From JANWHQ01 sp963775275 (lineage in GTDB: Bacteria; Pseudomonadota; Alphaproteobacteria; Caulobacterales; Caulobacteraceae), in the NCBI GenBank assembly GCA_963775275.1, contig CAVZII010000005.1, positions 3,038,001 through 3,102,000 on the forward strand: 64,000 nucleotides of DNA, in the 5' to 3' direction. Position 1 is the first letter of the stretch, and the number at the start of each line of letters is the position of its first letter. Below, piece after piece: positions 57,846 through 64,000 of this stretch. A model generated the notes under the pieces. It had not been told where the DNA came from. It searched no databases and saw nothing but the letters and a program-made list of their open reading frames with translations. The translations under genes and the position numbers were made by a program.

Positions 57846-58074
57846 ACGCTTCCCCCGAGGACCAGCGCGTGGCCTTGGTTCCCCCGCAGGCCGCCCGCAC
57901 GTCAACCATCCACACGCGCCGGGATCAGGCGCTCCATCGGGTTCGCCTGATTGGCGGAAATTACCCTGCAAGCATGGCGCCGGCGCCTGACGAACAGGCG
58001 CCAAAGCCCATCGCGCAGGCGCCTGCAGCGCCCCATCCGATCCGGGTCCGATCGGGCGCTCCGGGTTCCCCTGG

Positions 58075-58118
58075 TCGCGATTTCGGACGGGGAACCGGTT
58101 CCCACTTCCCCTGAATTC
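58075..58118. repeat. Degenerate AACCGGTT-containing intergenic repeat
   Basis: GATTTCGGACGG, then GGGAACCGGTTCCCAC, then CTGAATTCGCTCAG resemble the alphaproteobacterial repeat built around GAAACCGGTTTCCAC. The core GGGAACCGGTTCCC is a perfect 14-bp palindrome. It ends next to the tsaC stop. The rest of this 275-bp gap (57846-58120) shows no gene. Confidence 0.5.
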
Positions 58119-58120
58119 GC

Positions 58121-59068
58121 TCAGCCGACCTTTCCCGCAGCGCGGCGAAGGCGGTCGTTGATGGCCTCGCCGAGGCCTTCGTCGGGAATCGGCGCGACGG
58201 CGATGGCCCGCGCGCCGGAGCGGTCGGCCGCCCTGAGGCAGGCGAAGAGGCGCGTGGCCGCCTCGGCGAGGTCGCCGGCGGGGCTGAGCGCGAACGTCAG
58301 ATCGGCCGCGGGGGCGCCCGGGCCGAATGCCAGGAACGCCTCTCCGGGCTCGGGGGCGGCGGCGTCCAGGCGCAGGGGCAGCGAGGGGGCGTAGTGGCGC
58401 GCGAGCCGTCCCGGCGAGCGCCGCCCTTCGGCGTCGGAGCCGGTCAGCGGCCCAGCGATCCGCTCGATCTCCGCGCGGGTCACCCCGCCGGGGCGCAGGA
58501 GCAGGAGCCTTCCTTCGAAGACGCCCACGACGGTGGATTCCAGTCCGACACGGCAAGGGCCTCCGTCCAGAGCGACGGAGGCGGCGGCGCCGGTCTCCTC
58601 GACCGCGTCGGCGAAGGTGGTGGGGCTGGGGCGACCCGAGCGATTGGCCGAGGGCGCGGCGACCGGCCGGCCGAAGGCCTCGAGCACGGCCTGGGCGAGG
58701 GGGTGGCCCGGCGCGCGCACGGCCACCGTGTCGAGCCCGGCGCGGGCGAGCTCGCAGACCTCCTCGCGATCAGCGACGGGCGCGACGATGGTCAGGGGCC
58801 CCGGCCAGAACGCCTCGGCGAGCGAACAGGCGCGCGCGTCGAAGGCGGCGATGCGGCGCGCGGCGGCCAGGCCCGTCACGTGGGCGATCATGGGGTTGAA
58901 CCTTGGCCGGCCCTTGGCCTCGAACACCCTGGCCACCGCCAGCGCGTTGCCTGCGTCGCAGGCGAGGCCATAGACCGTCTCGGTGGGCAGGATGACGAGC
59001 TCGCCCCGTCCCAGCGCCTGGGCGGCGCGGGCGGTCTCGGCCTCGATGTCCCCGTCCTGGCTCGGCAT
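58121..59068 (-). CDS. tsaC: L-threonylcarbamoyladenylate synthase, Sua5 type
   Basis: The protein has 315 residues from ATG 59066-59068. The YrdC domain has ILPTETVYGLACDAGNA, KGRPRFNPMIAHV and the PSANRSGRPSPTTFADAVEE (KxR...SxN) active site. The extra C-terminal Sua5 domain (RSPGRLARHYAPSLPLRLDA) distinguishes Sua5 from short TsaC. It makes the TC-AMP intermediate for t6A37 modification of ANN-decoding tRNAs. The frame above this start is open but has no ribosome site. Essential function. Confidence 0.94.
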   Translation of the reverse strand: MPSQDGDIEAETARAAQALGRGELVILPTETVYGLACDAGNALAVARVFEAKGRPRFNPMIAHVTGLAAARRIAAFDARACSLAEAFWPGPLTIVAPVADREEVCELARAGLDTVAVRAPGHPLAQAVLEAFGRPVAAPSANRSGRPSPTTFADAVEETGAAASVALDGGPCRVGLESTVVGVFEGRLLLLRPGGVTRAEIERIAGPLTGSDAEGRRSPGRLARHYAPSLPLRLDAAAPEPGEAFLAFGPGAPAADLTFALSPAGDLAEAATRLFACLRAADRSGARAIAVAPIPDEGLGEAINDRLRRAAGKVG

Positions 59069-59205
59069 GCAATCTCGGCCTCCGCCGCCTCCAAGGTCGC
59101 GGCGGCTCCGCATGTAGCCTCTGAAAGCCTCGAGGCGAACCAGAAGCCGAGCCGCGGGGCGCCGTCCGCTCCCGGCCGGGCGCCGTCCTTGCGGAGCGCG
59201 GCCGT

Positions 59206-59526
59206 TCAGGCCGTGAGGTTGAAGGTCGAGCCGAATGCGGCGCGGCCGGGCGAGGCCTGGACGTCGCTGGCCTGGGGCGAGGAGCCGTCCTGGCCCTGGG
59301 CGTGCGAAGGCGGGACGCCTGGAGGCTGGTCGCCGTTCAGGCCAGCGAGCGCGCCGCCGAAGCGGACGGACTGGCTCCTGGATGCGCCGGTGGCGGGGTC
59401 GATCTTGCGGCTGTCGGGAGCATTGACGCCGTAGGGTCCGTCTTTCGGATGGGCCGGGTCGATGTGCTTCTTGGCCAGGTCGACGTCGCAACAGGTCTTG
59501 CAGACGAAGCCGTTGACGATCTGCAT
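59206..59526 (-). CDS. Small hypothetical protein with CxxC
   Basis: The protein has 106 residues. It opens MQIVNGFVCKTCCDVDLAKK and continues HIDPAHPKDGPYGVNAPD. The FVCKTCCD cysteines could bind a metal. The C-terminal half is Gly/Ser/Pro-rich and probably disordered. ATG 59524-59526. Isolated between the Sua5 and NTF2-like genes. No family identified. Confidence 0.6.
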   Translation of the reverse strand: MQIVNGFVCKTCCDVDLAKKHIDPAHPKDGPYGVNAPDSRKIDPATGASRSQSVRFGGALAGLNGDQPPGVPPSHAQGQDGSSPQASDVQASPGRAAFGSTFNLTA

Positions 59527-59611
59527 TCTGCCCTCCCGTCCCGAGCGCTCCTACACGCATGAGGTGAAGGTTCGGTTTATCCCCGGTGCGCCGGGCGGCG
59601 CCGCAAGCCGC

Positions 59612-60118
59612 TCAGAGCCCGAGCGCGCTGAGGGACGGGTGGTCGTCGGGGCGCCGGCCGGGCTGCCAGAGGAAGAGGCGGTCGTGTTCGGCGATCGGCA
59701 GGTCGTTGATGCTGGCGAGGCGCCGGCGCATCAGGCCGTTGGCGTCGAACTCCCAGTTCTCGTTGCCGTAGCTGCGGAACCATCGGCCGGCCGCGTCATG
59801 CCACTCGTAGGCGAAGCGCACGGCGATCCGGTCGCCGGCGAAGGCCCAGACCTCCTTGATCAGGCGGTAGTCGAGCTCGGCGGCCCATTTTCGCCTGAGG
59901 AACGCGACGATCTCGGCGCGGCCGGCGATGAACTCGGCGCGGTTGCGCCAGACGCTGTCCGGCGAATAGGCCAGGGCCACACGCTCCGGGTCGCGGCTGT
60001 TCCAGGCGTCTTCGGCCAGGCGCGCCTTCTGGGCGGCGGTCTCGGCGGTGAACGGCGGAAACGGCGGCCGGCGCTCGGCCGCCGCCGCGGAGCTCGGGGA
60101 GGCGTCGGAGGGACTCAT
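59612..60118 (-). CDS. DUF1348 / SnoaL-like NTF2-fold protein
   Basis: The protein has 168 residues from ATG 60116-60118. The DUF1348 core contains AEDAWNSRDPERVALAYSPD, SVWRNRAEFIAGRAEIVAFL, RRKWAAELDYRLIKEVWAFA and the SYGNENWEFDANGLMRRRLA block. The NTF2-like cone usually binds small organic substrates. The first 25 residues (Ser/Ala/Pro) are extra. It is just downstream of the DoxX-like gene but separated by 71 bp. Confidence 0.9.
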   Translation of the reverse strand: MSPSDASPSSAAAAERRPPFPPFTAETAAQKARLAEDAWNSRDPERVALAYSPDSVWRNRAEFIAGRAEIVAFLRRKWAAELDYRLIKEVWAFAGDRIAVRFAYEWHDAAGRWFRSYGNENWEFDANGLMRRRLASINDLPIAEHDRLFLWQPGRRPDDHPSLSALGL

Positions 60119-60189
60119 CGCCCCATTGATCGCGGTCCCGGGCGCGGCGCGCAAGCGCGTCGGCCGGGAATGCAGCGATCCTTCCAAGG

Positions 60190-60642
60190 TCACTTGGGCC
60201 AATAGCGGCCGATCAGGGCGTCCAGCGAGACGGCGCCGGGGCCGCGGGCGATGACGAAGATCATGAAGGCGAGCCACTGGATGTGGTCGGGCCAGGCCTC
60301 CGGGTAGACGAAGAGCTGGATCACCGCGACCATGCCGAGCAGGCCGAGCGCCGACAGGCGCGTCGCGAGCCCGACGAGCACCAGGGTCGAGAGGCCGAGC
60401 TCCATGCCCGCGGCCATGTAGGCGGCGACGTGCGGGGGCAGGATCGGCACGTGGTACTCGTTCTCGAACAGCATCAGCGTCGCGTTCCAGTCCGACAGCT
60501 TCTGCAGGCCCGAGCGGAAGAAGACGCTGAAGGTCGCGGCGCGGGCGACCAGGACCAGGGCGCTGTAGGGGATGGCGTTCAGCCCGGTGATGGCGCGTCC
60601 GACGAGGTCGCGGGGCGCGGGCAGGGCGTCGGCGGCGGTCAT
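60190..60642 (-). CDS. DoxX-family protein, last gene of the bufferin operon (BufD-like)
   Basis: The protein has 150 residues with four helices (SALVLVARAATFSVFFRSGL, MELGLSTLVLVGLATRL). ATG 60640-60642 overlaps the HvfC stop. In bufferin operons a DoxX protein follows the DUF692 and DUF2063 partners and may handle redox or metal export at the membrane. RSGLQKLSDW is the signature part. The assignment rests on order and family. Confidence 0.88.
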   Translation of the reverse strand: MTAADALPAPRDLVGRAITGLNAIPYSALVLVARAATFSVFFRSGLQKLSDWNATLMLFENEYHVPILPPHVAAYMAAGMELGLSTLVLVGLATRLSALGLLGMVAVIQLFVYPEAWPDHIQWLAFMIFVIARGPGAVSLDALIGRYWPK

Positions 60643-61409
60643 GCGGGGGGTCCTTCGGCAAGGGCGTGGGCGATGGCGGCGAACGGGGCGCAGAAGACGT
60701 CGCACCGGATTGCGTCCAGGGCGGCGTCGAGGGGACACTCGGACTGGGCGTCGGCCAGGGCGTCGTCGGGGCTGCGGCCGGCGAGGAGGGCGGCGAGGAA
60801 CCTGGCGGCCGGCGCGGCGAGCCGGACCGAGCGGACTCCGCCTTCGCCGCGCCAGATCGCGAGGCGGACGGGCAGCGGCTCGGGCGGCGCGGCCGCGTCC
60901 GGGCAGGCGTTGGCCGCCTCCAGCGTCTCGCGCAGCTCGTCCACCGCGAAGTCGAGCTCGACGAGCTGGAGCGAGGCGGGAGTCTCGAGCGCTGCGGATC
61001 GGTCGAGCGGCGTGGACCTGCGTCCGTCCGCGGCCCGGGAGGCGCGCTCGATGGCCAGGTCCAGCCGCGCGGCGTCGCCGAGCCATGGCAGGTCGTTCGC
61101 AATGGCTAAATTGCGGAGGAAGGCGGGGAAGCCCTCGCCGTAGCCCGACAGCACGGCCTCGGTCGGCGGATGGCGGGCCGCGAAGGCGGTCGCCGCCGCG
61201 TGGAAGGAATCGTCGCCGAGGGCGCGGACGACCGTCGGGAAGGTCAGCTCCAGTGCGCGCGAGAGGCCGCCGAACACGGTCGCGCGATGCACGTCCAGAG
61301 CCGCCTCCGCCGGGATCGGCGAAGATCCGTCCGCGAGGGCCGCCGCGCAGACGCCGCCGCCCAGGAGGTCCGCGGCCATCAGCCGCTGGAATTCAGCCAG
61401 CGAGGGCAT
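60639..61409 (-). CDS. DUF2063 protein, bufferin maturation partner (BufC/HvfC-like)
   Basis: The protein has 256 residues from ATG 61407-61409, overlapping the upstream MNIO gene by 17 bp. The DUF2063 helical domain reads MPSLAEFQRLMAADLLGG, VHRATVFGGLSRALELTFPT, VVRALGDDSFHAAATAFAAR and EGFPAFLRNLA. The C-terminal part is like the RRE-type recognition module. These proteins bind the precursor peptide and deliver it to the oxidase. Downstream overlap with DoxX is ATGA. Confidence 0.9.
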   Translation of the reverse strand: MPSLAEFQRLMAADLLGGGVCAAALADGSSPIPAEAALDVHRATVFGGLSRALELTFPTVVRALGDDSFHAAATAFAARHPPTEAVLSGYGEGFPAFLRNLAIANDLPWLGDAARLDLAIERASRAADGRRSTPLDRSAALETPASLQLVELDFAVDELRETLEAANACPDAAAPPEPLPVRLAIWRGEGGVRSVRLAAPAARFLAALLAGRSPDDALADAQSECPLDAALDAIRCDVFCAPFAAIAHALAEGPPA

Positions 61410-62325
61410 GGCGGGGCTCGCAGATCCGGTCCATCCGCGCCTGGGCCTCTTCGGCCTGGTCCTGGAGGACCTCGAAGGCGGGGATGGCATTGTCCCACTC
61501 GATCAGCGTGGGCCGCCGGCCCAGTCGCACGACGGCGCGCTCGTAGAGGCGCCAGACCGGCGCCGACACGGCCGAGCTGTGGTCGTCGATGCGCAGGATC
61601 GCCCCGTCGGCGAGACGGCGCTCGGCGTGCCCGGCCAGGTGAATCTCGCCGATGGCATCGGCTGGGACCTCGTCCAGCAGGGCGTCCAGCCGCGCGGCCG
61701 GATCCTCGCCGAGGTTCCAGGCGCTGACGAAGACGTTGTTGACGTCCAGCAGCACCCCGCAGCCGGCGCGACGGACGAGCTCGCCCAGCATCTCGGCCTC
61801 GCTGAGCGCCGCGCCGGAGAGCCTGAGATAGGTCGAGGGGTTCTCCACCAGGATCGCGCGTCCGAGCCGGTCCTGGACCCGGCCGACGTTGGCCTGGAGG
61901 ACGCCCAGCGCCTCCCCGGTGAAGGGCAGGGGCAGGAGGTCGGGCAGGTAGACGCCAGCCGCCGCGCTCCAGGACAGATGGTCCGAGACGAGGCCGGGCT
62001 CGATCCGCCGCTCCAGCGCCGCGAGCGCGTCCAGATGGCGCGGGTCGACGCCTGACGCCGAGCCCAGCGACAGGGCGGTGGCGTGCAGCGAGACCGGGTA
62101 GTCCAGCCTCACGCGTTCCAGCTCGAGCGCGGCGGGCTGGTCGCGCAGGTAGTTCTCGGGATGGACCTCGAACCAGGCCGTGTCCGGGCGCTCGGCCAGG
62201 ACGCGGCGATGGTGGGGGAAGCGCAGCCCGATCCCGGCGCGAGCCGGGACCAGAGCGCTCTTCGCGGCCGCGCCGCAGTCGGGGGTCTGGAGGATCGGTT
62301 CCACGCCGCGGCCGCTCGGGTTCAC
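61393..62325 (-). CDS. Multinuclear non-heme iron oxidase (DUF692), BufB/HvfB-like
   Basis: The protein has 310 residues from GTG 62323-62325, which overlaps the bufA stop (GTGA); GTG 62302-62304 is an alternative. The TIM-barrel motifs are GIGLRFPHH, WFEVHPENYL, LHATALSLGSASG, GLVSDHLSWSAAAGVYLPDL, LVENPSTYLRL, LLDVNNVFVSAWNLG and EIHLAGH, with several His/Asp/Glu metal ligands. MNIOs of this group convert peptide cysteines to thiooxazole-type copper-binding groups. The partner peptide is encoded directly upstream. Confidence 0.94.
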   Translation of the reverse strand: MNPSGRGVEPILQTPDCGAAAKSALVPARAGIGLRFPHHRRVLAERPDTAWFEVHPENYLRDQPAALELERVRLDYPVSLHATALSLGSASGVDPRHLDALAALERRIEPGLVSDHLSWSAAAGVYLPDLLPLPFTGEALGVLQANVGRVQDRLGRAILVENPSTYLRLSGAALSEAEMLGELVRRAGCGVLLDVNNVFVSAWNLGEDPAARLDALLDEVPADAIGEIHLAGHAERRLADGAILRIDDHSSAVSAPVWRLYERAVVRLGRRPTLIEWDNAIPAFEVLQDQAEEAQARMDRICEPRHALAG

Positions 62326-62600
62326 TTGCCCGCGGTCAGGCTGCCGCCGGCGAGCTTGGCGCACGCGCCCTTGGGCAGATAGACGAAGGAGGACTTGTCC
62401 CCGTTGCGGGTCGACTGGCCGGCGCAGGAGTGGATGCCGGCGGCGCAGTCGTTCTTGCCGGCCTTGGCCACGCCGTAGCACTTCTCCGAGCCCTGGGGCT
62501 GGGCGACCATGCCGGCCTGGGCCTGGGAGACGACGGCGGCCAGGGCGAGGGCGCCGAGGACCGAGGAGGCGGCGAGGGCGGTCTTGGCGGTGGTGTTCAT
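62322..62600 (-). CDS. Bufferin precursor peptide (DUF2282), BufA-like
   Basis: The protein has 92 residues. A Sec signal peptide (ASSVLGALALAAVVSQAQA, cleavage near 29) precedes a core with four cysteines: Cys41 (SEKCYGVAKAG), Cys52 (KNDCAAG), Cys59 (HSCAGQ) and Cys80 (GACAKL). This is the DUF2282 / bufferin pattern. Known bufferins are exported peptides modified on cysteine by an MNIO that bind copper. ATG 62598-62600. Predicted ECF promoter 62661-62685. Confidence 0.94.
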   Translation of the reverse strand: MNTTAKTALAASSVLGALALAAVVSQAQAGMVAQPQGSEKCYGVAKAGKNDCAAGIHSCAGQSTRNGDKSSFVYLPKGACAKLAGGSLTAGK

Positions 62601-62660
62601 CGGAAACGTCCTTCAGCTGTCAGGTTTGCAGCGAGGCGGTCGCCGCCCCGCACCCACTTG

Positions 62661-62685
62661 TTCGTTGCGCCCCGGCGAAGGTTAC
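62661..62685 (-). promoter_or_regulatory. Predicted ECF (SigF-type) promoter of the bufferin operon
   Basis: On the minus strand the bases read GTAACC, 15 bp, CGAA. The Caulobacter SigF consensus is GTAACC with CGAA about 16 bp later. It lies 61 bp before the bufA start and its target genes match the known SigF regulon. Spacing differs by about one base from the published form. Confidence 0.7.
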
Positions 62686-62725
62686 AGGATGCTCGCGCGC
62701 GACCTCGACGCGGAGCCCGGCCTGC

Positions 62726-63292
62726 ATGGACGACGCCTCCCAGGCGCAGGAGAAGGCTTGGTCGCGGCTGATGCGCGCGGCCCAGGACGGCGACGCGCGC
62801 ACCTACGAGCGGCTGCTCAGGGAGATCGCCCCCTTCATCCGCGCGCTCGCCCGGCGGCGGTTCAGGGACGAGGAAGCGGCCGAGGACGTGGTGCAGGACG
62901 TGCTCTTGAGCCTGCACCGTGTGCGCCACAGCTATGATCCCGGCCGCCCGTTCACGCCCTGGCTGGCCGCCATCGCCCAGCGGCGGTCGATCGACGCCAT
63001 TCGGCGCAAGGTGCGCGTCTCGAGGCACGAGACGGCGGACGAGGCGGCCTTTGAAACCTATGCCGATCCGCGAGCGAACAAGGACCTGGAAGCGGGCGAG
63101 GCGGCCCAGCTCGTCGCCGCGCTCGTCGGCGAGCTGCCGCCCGGCCAACGCGAGGCGCTGGAACTGGTGAAACTGAAGGAACTGTCGCTGGCCGAAGCCT
63201 CGGCCGTCTCCGGCCAGTCGGTCGGCGGCCTGAAGGTCGGCGTCCACCGAGCGATCCGGACGCTTCGCACGAGACTGGGGCTTGCCGGATGA
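62726..63292 (+). CDS. sigF: ECF sigma factor, SigF-like
   Basis: The protein has 188 residues from ATG 62726. Region 2 is RRRFRDEEAAEDVVQDVLLS then HRVRHSYDPGRPFTPWLAAI, AQRRSIDAIRR. Region 4 is LPPGQREALELVKLKELSLA then EASAVSGQSVGGLKVGVHRA. In Caulobacter, SigF sits beside NrsF and a bufferin operon and responds to heavy metals. The next gene overlaps by ATGA, as usual for sigma/anti-sigma pairs. The SigF identity is by synteny and ECF family. Confidence 0.92.
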   Translation: MDDASQAQEKAWSRLMRAAQDGDARTYERLLREIAPFIRALARRRFRDEEAAEDVVQDVLLSLHRVRHSYDPGRPFTPWLAAIAQRRSIDAIRRKVRVSRHETADEAAFETYADPRANKDLEAGEAAQLVAALVGELPPGQREALELVKLKELSLAEASAVSGQSVGGLKVGVHRAIRTLRTRLGLAG

Positions 63293-63936
63293 CCCGTTCG
63301 ACCGACGAGCTGATCGCCGCCCTGGCCGCCGACATCAGGCCGGTGCGCCGCCTGAAGCCGCCGATGACCCGCGCGCTGATCTGGATCGCCGCGGCGGCGC
63401 TCGCCGGCGCCCTCGCCGTGGCCCTGTTCGCGAACATGACCCTGTTCATGCACCGGATCCGGGACGGGCGCCTCCAGGTCGAGCTGGCCGCGACGCTCCT
63501 GACCGGGATCGCCGGCGTCATCGCCGCCTTCCACCTCAGCCTGCCCGACCGGCCCCGGACGTGGGCGCTCCTGCCCCTGCCGACCCTGGTCGTATGGCTC
63601 GCCGCCAGCGGGCTCGGGTGCTACCGCGACTGGATCGTCCAGGGCGCGGGCGGGCCGGAAGCCGGCCGCAGCCTGCAGTGCCTGATGTTCATCCTCGCCG
63701 CGAGCCTGCCGCTGGGCGCCGGCCTGATCTGGATGCTGGGCAAGGCCCGGCCGCTGGACCCGGTCGCGCCGGCCGCCGTGGGGGGCCTCGGCGTCGCCGC
63801 CGTCTCAGCCTTCCTGCTGCAGTTCTTCCACCCGTTCGAGGTCACCCTGACGGACCTCGGCCTGCACGCCGCGGCCGTGGCGGCGGTGGTGCTGCTCGCC
63901 TCGACGGCGGGCGTCCGGGCGATGCGGCCGGCCTGA
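63289..63936 (+). CDS. nrsF: Membrane anti-sigma factor NrsF (DUF1109)
   Basis: The protein has 215 residues. A short cytoplasmic head (DELIAALAADIRPVRRLKPP) comes first, then six predicted helices. DUF1109 proteins such as NrsF hold SigF in the membrane. Two cysteines occur in LGCYRDW (about 111) and LQCLMF (about 131). In Caulobacter NrsF, two cysteines are needed for the response to metal and oxidant. ATG 63289 overlaps sigF. Confidence 0.9.
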   Translation: MTRSTDELIAALAADIRPVRRLKPPMTRALIWIAAAALAGALAVALFANMTLFMHRIRDGRLQVELAATLLTGIAGVIAAFHLSLPDRPRTWALLPLPTLVVWLAASGLGCYRDWIVQGAGGPEAGRSLQCLMFILAASLPLGAGLIWMLGKARPLDPVAPAAVGGLGVAAVSAFLLQFFHPFEVTLTDLGLHAAAVAAVVLLASTAGVRAMRPA

Positions 63937-63955
63937 AGCCGGCCGCTCCGCGCCG

Positions 63956-64000
63956 CTACTTGTTCACGAACTCGATCTCGAGCGCTAGGTCGACGTTGTC
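63956..64000 (-). CDS. C-terminal end of a YceI-like protein (partial)
   Basis: Only 14 codons and the stop (TAG at 63956-63958) are inside the window. They read DNVDLALEIEFVNK, like the last beta strand of the YceI polyisoprenoid-binding lipocalin fold. It runs convergently toward nrsF. The assignment is tentative because so little is visible. Confidence 0.4.
   Translation of the reverse strand, partial: DNVDLALEIEFVNK

Overview
The window is high-GC DNA (strong G/C at third codon positions) from an alphaproteobacterium of the order Caulobacterales. A Caulobacter- or Phenylobacterium-like genome fits best. The evidence is gene content and order: secA next to a parvulin lipoprotein, argJ and a mutT-type Nudix gene; a fliK-flgD-flgE hook operon followed by sciP, the small CtrA-inhibitory protein; a dksA, fliX/flgI/flgJ/flbY cluster; and a bufferin (DUF2282/MNIO) operon divergent from a sigF-nrsF-like pair. 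I see no tRNA, rRNA, CRISPR array, prophage or intact insertion sequence.

Layout. 0-9 kb: a TonB-domain-like gene (3' end outside the window), secA, two small secreted proteins, parvulin, argJ, Nudix and a lipoprotein. 9-17 kb: three paralogous sulfotransferase-like genes, two tandem tiny membrane-protein paralogues, clpB, an alpha/beta hydrolase and an ICMT-type methyltransferase. 17-24.6 kb: a hybrid sensor kinase, arfB, a glutathionyl-hydroquinone-reductase-type GST, an HSL esterase, a methyltransferase remnant and a CDF metal exporter. 24.7-33 kb: hook-associated flgK-flgL on the minus strand, divergent from fliK-flgD-flgE on the plus strand. Each arm has a sigma-54-type promoter, and sciP follows with a CtrA-like box. 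33-41 kb: an Atm1-like ABC exporter, a LOG-family enzyme, an HtrA-like protein that has lost its catalytic triad, DUF1345, nadE and dksA. 41-48 kb: fliX diverging from flgI-flgJ-flbY, a SleB-type hydrolase and a multi-PAS hybrid kinase. 48-60 kb: SDR, PQQ dehydrogenase, LytTR regulator, NfeD/SPFH pair, FAD oxidoreductase, TPR protein, Sua5 and others. 60-64 kb: the bufABCD-like copper/metal-stress operon with a predicted ECF promoter (GTAACC, 15 bp, CGAA), the ECF sigma factor and its membrane anti-sigma factor, and the last codons of a YceI-like gene.

Two features stand out beyond ordinary genes. First, there is a family of long intergenic palindromes bordered by CTAGTG/CACTAG. It includes two nearly identical two-hairpin copies in opposite orientation about 46 kb apart, an array of four hairpins at 56.4-56.7 kb, and two places where a border CTAG supplies the TAG stop codon of the neighbouring gene. 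Second, at least eight otherwise intact genes, including flgK, fliK and the parvulin, carry single-base frameshifts. These look more like assembly or sequencing errors than biology, and they are flagged in each entry.
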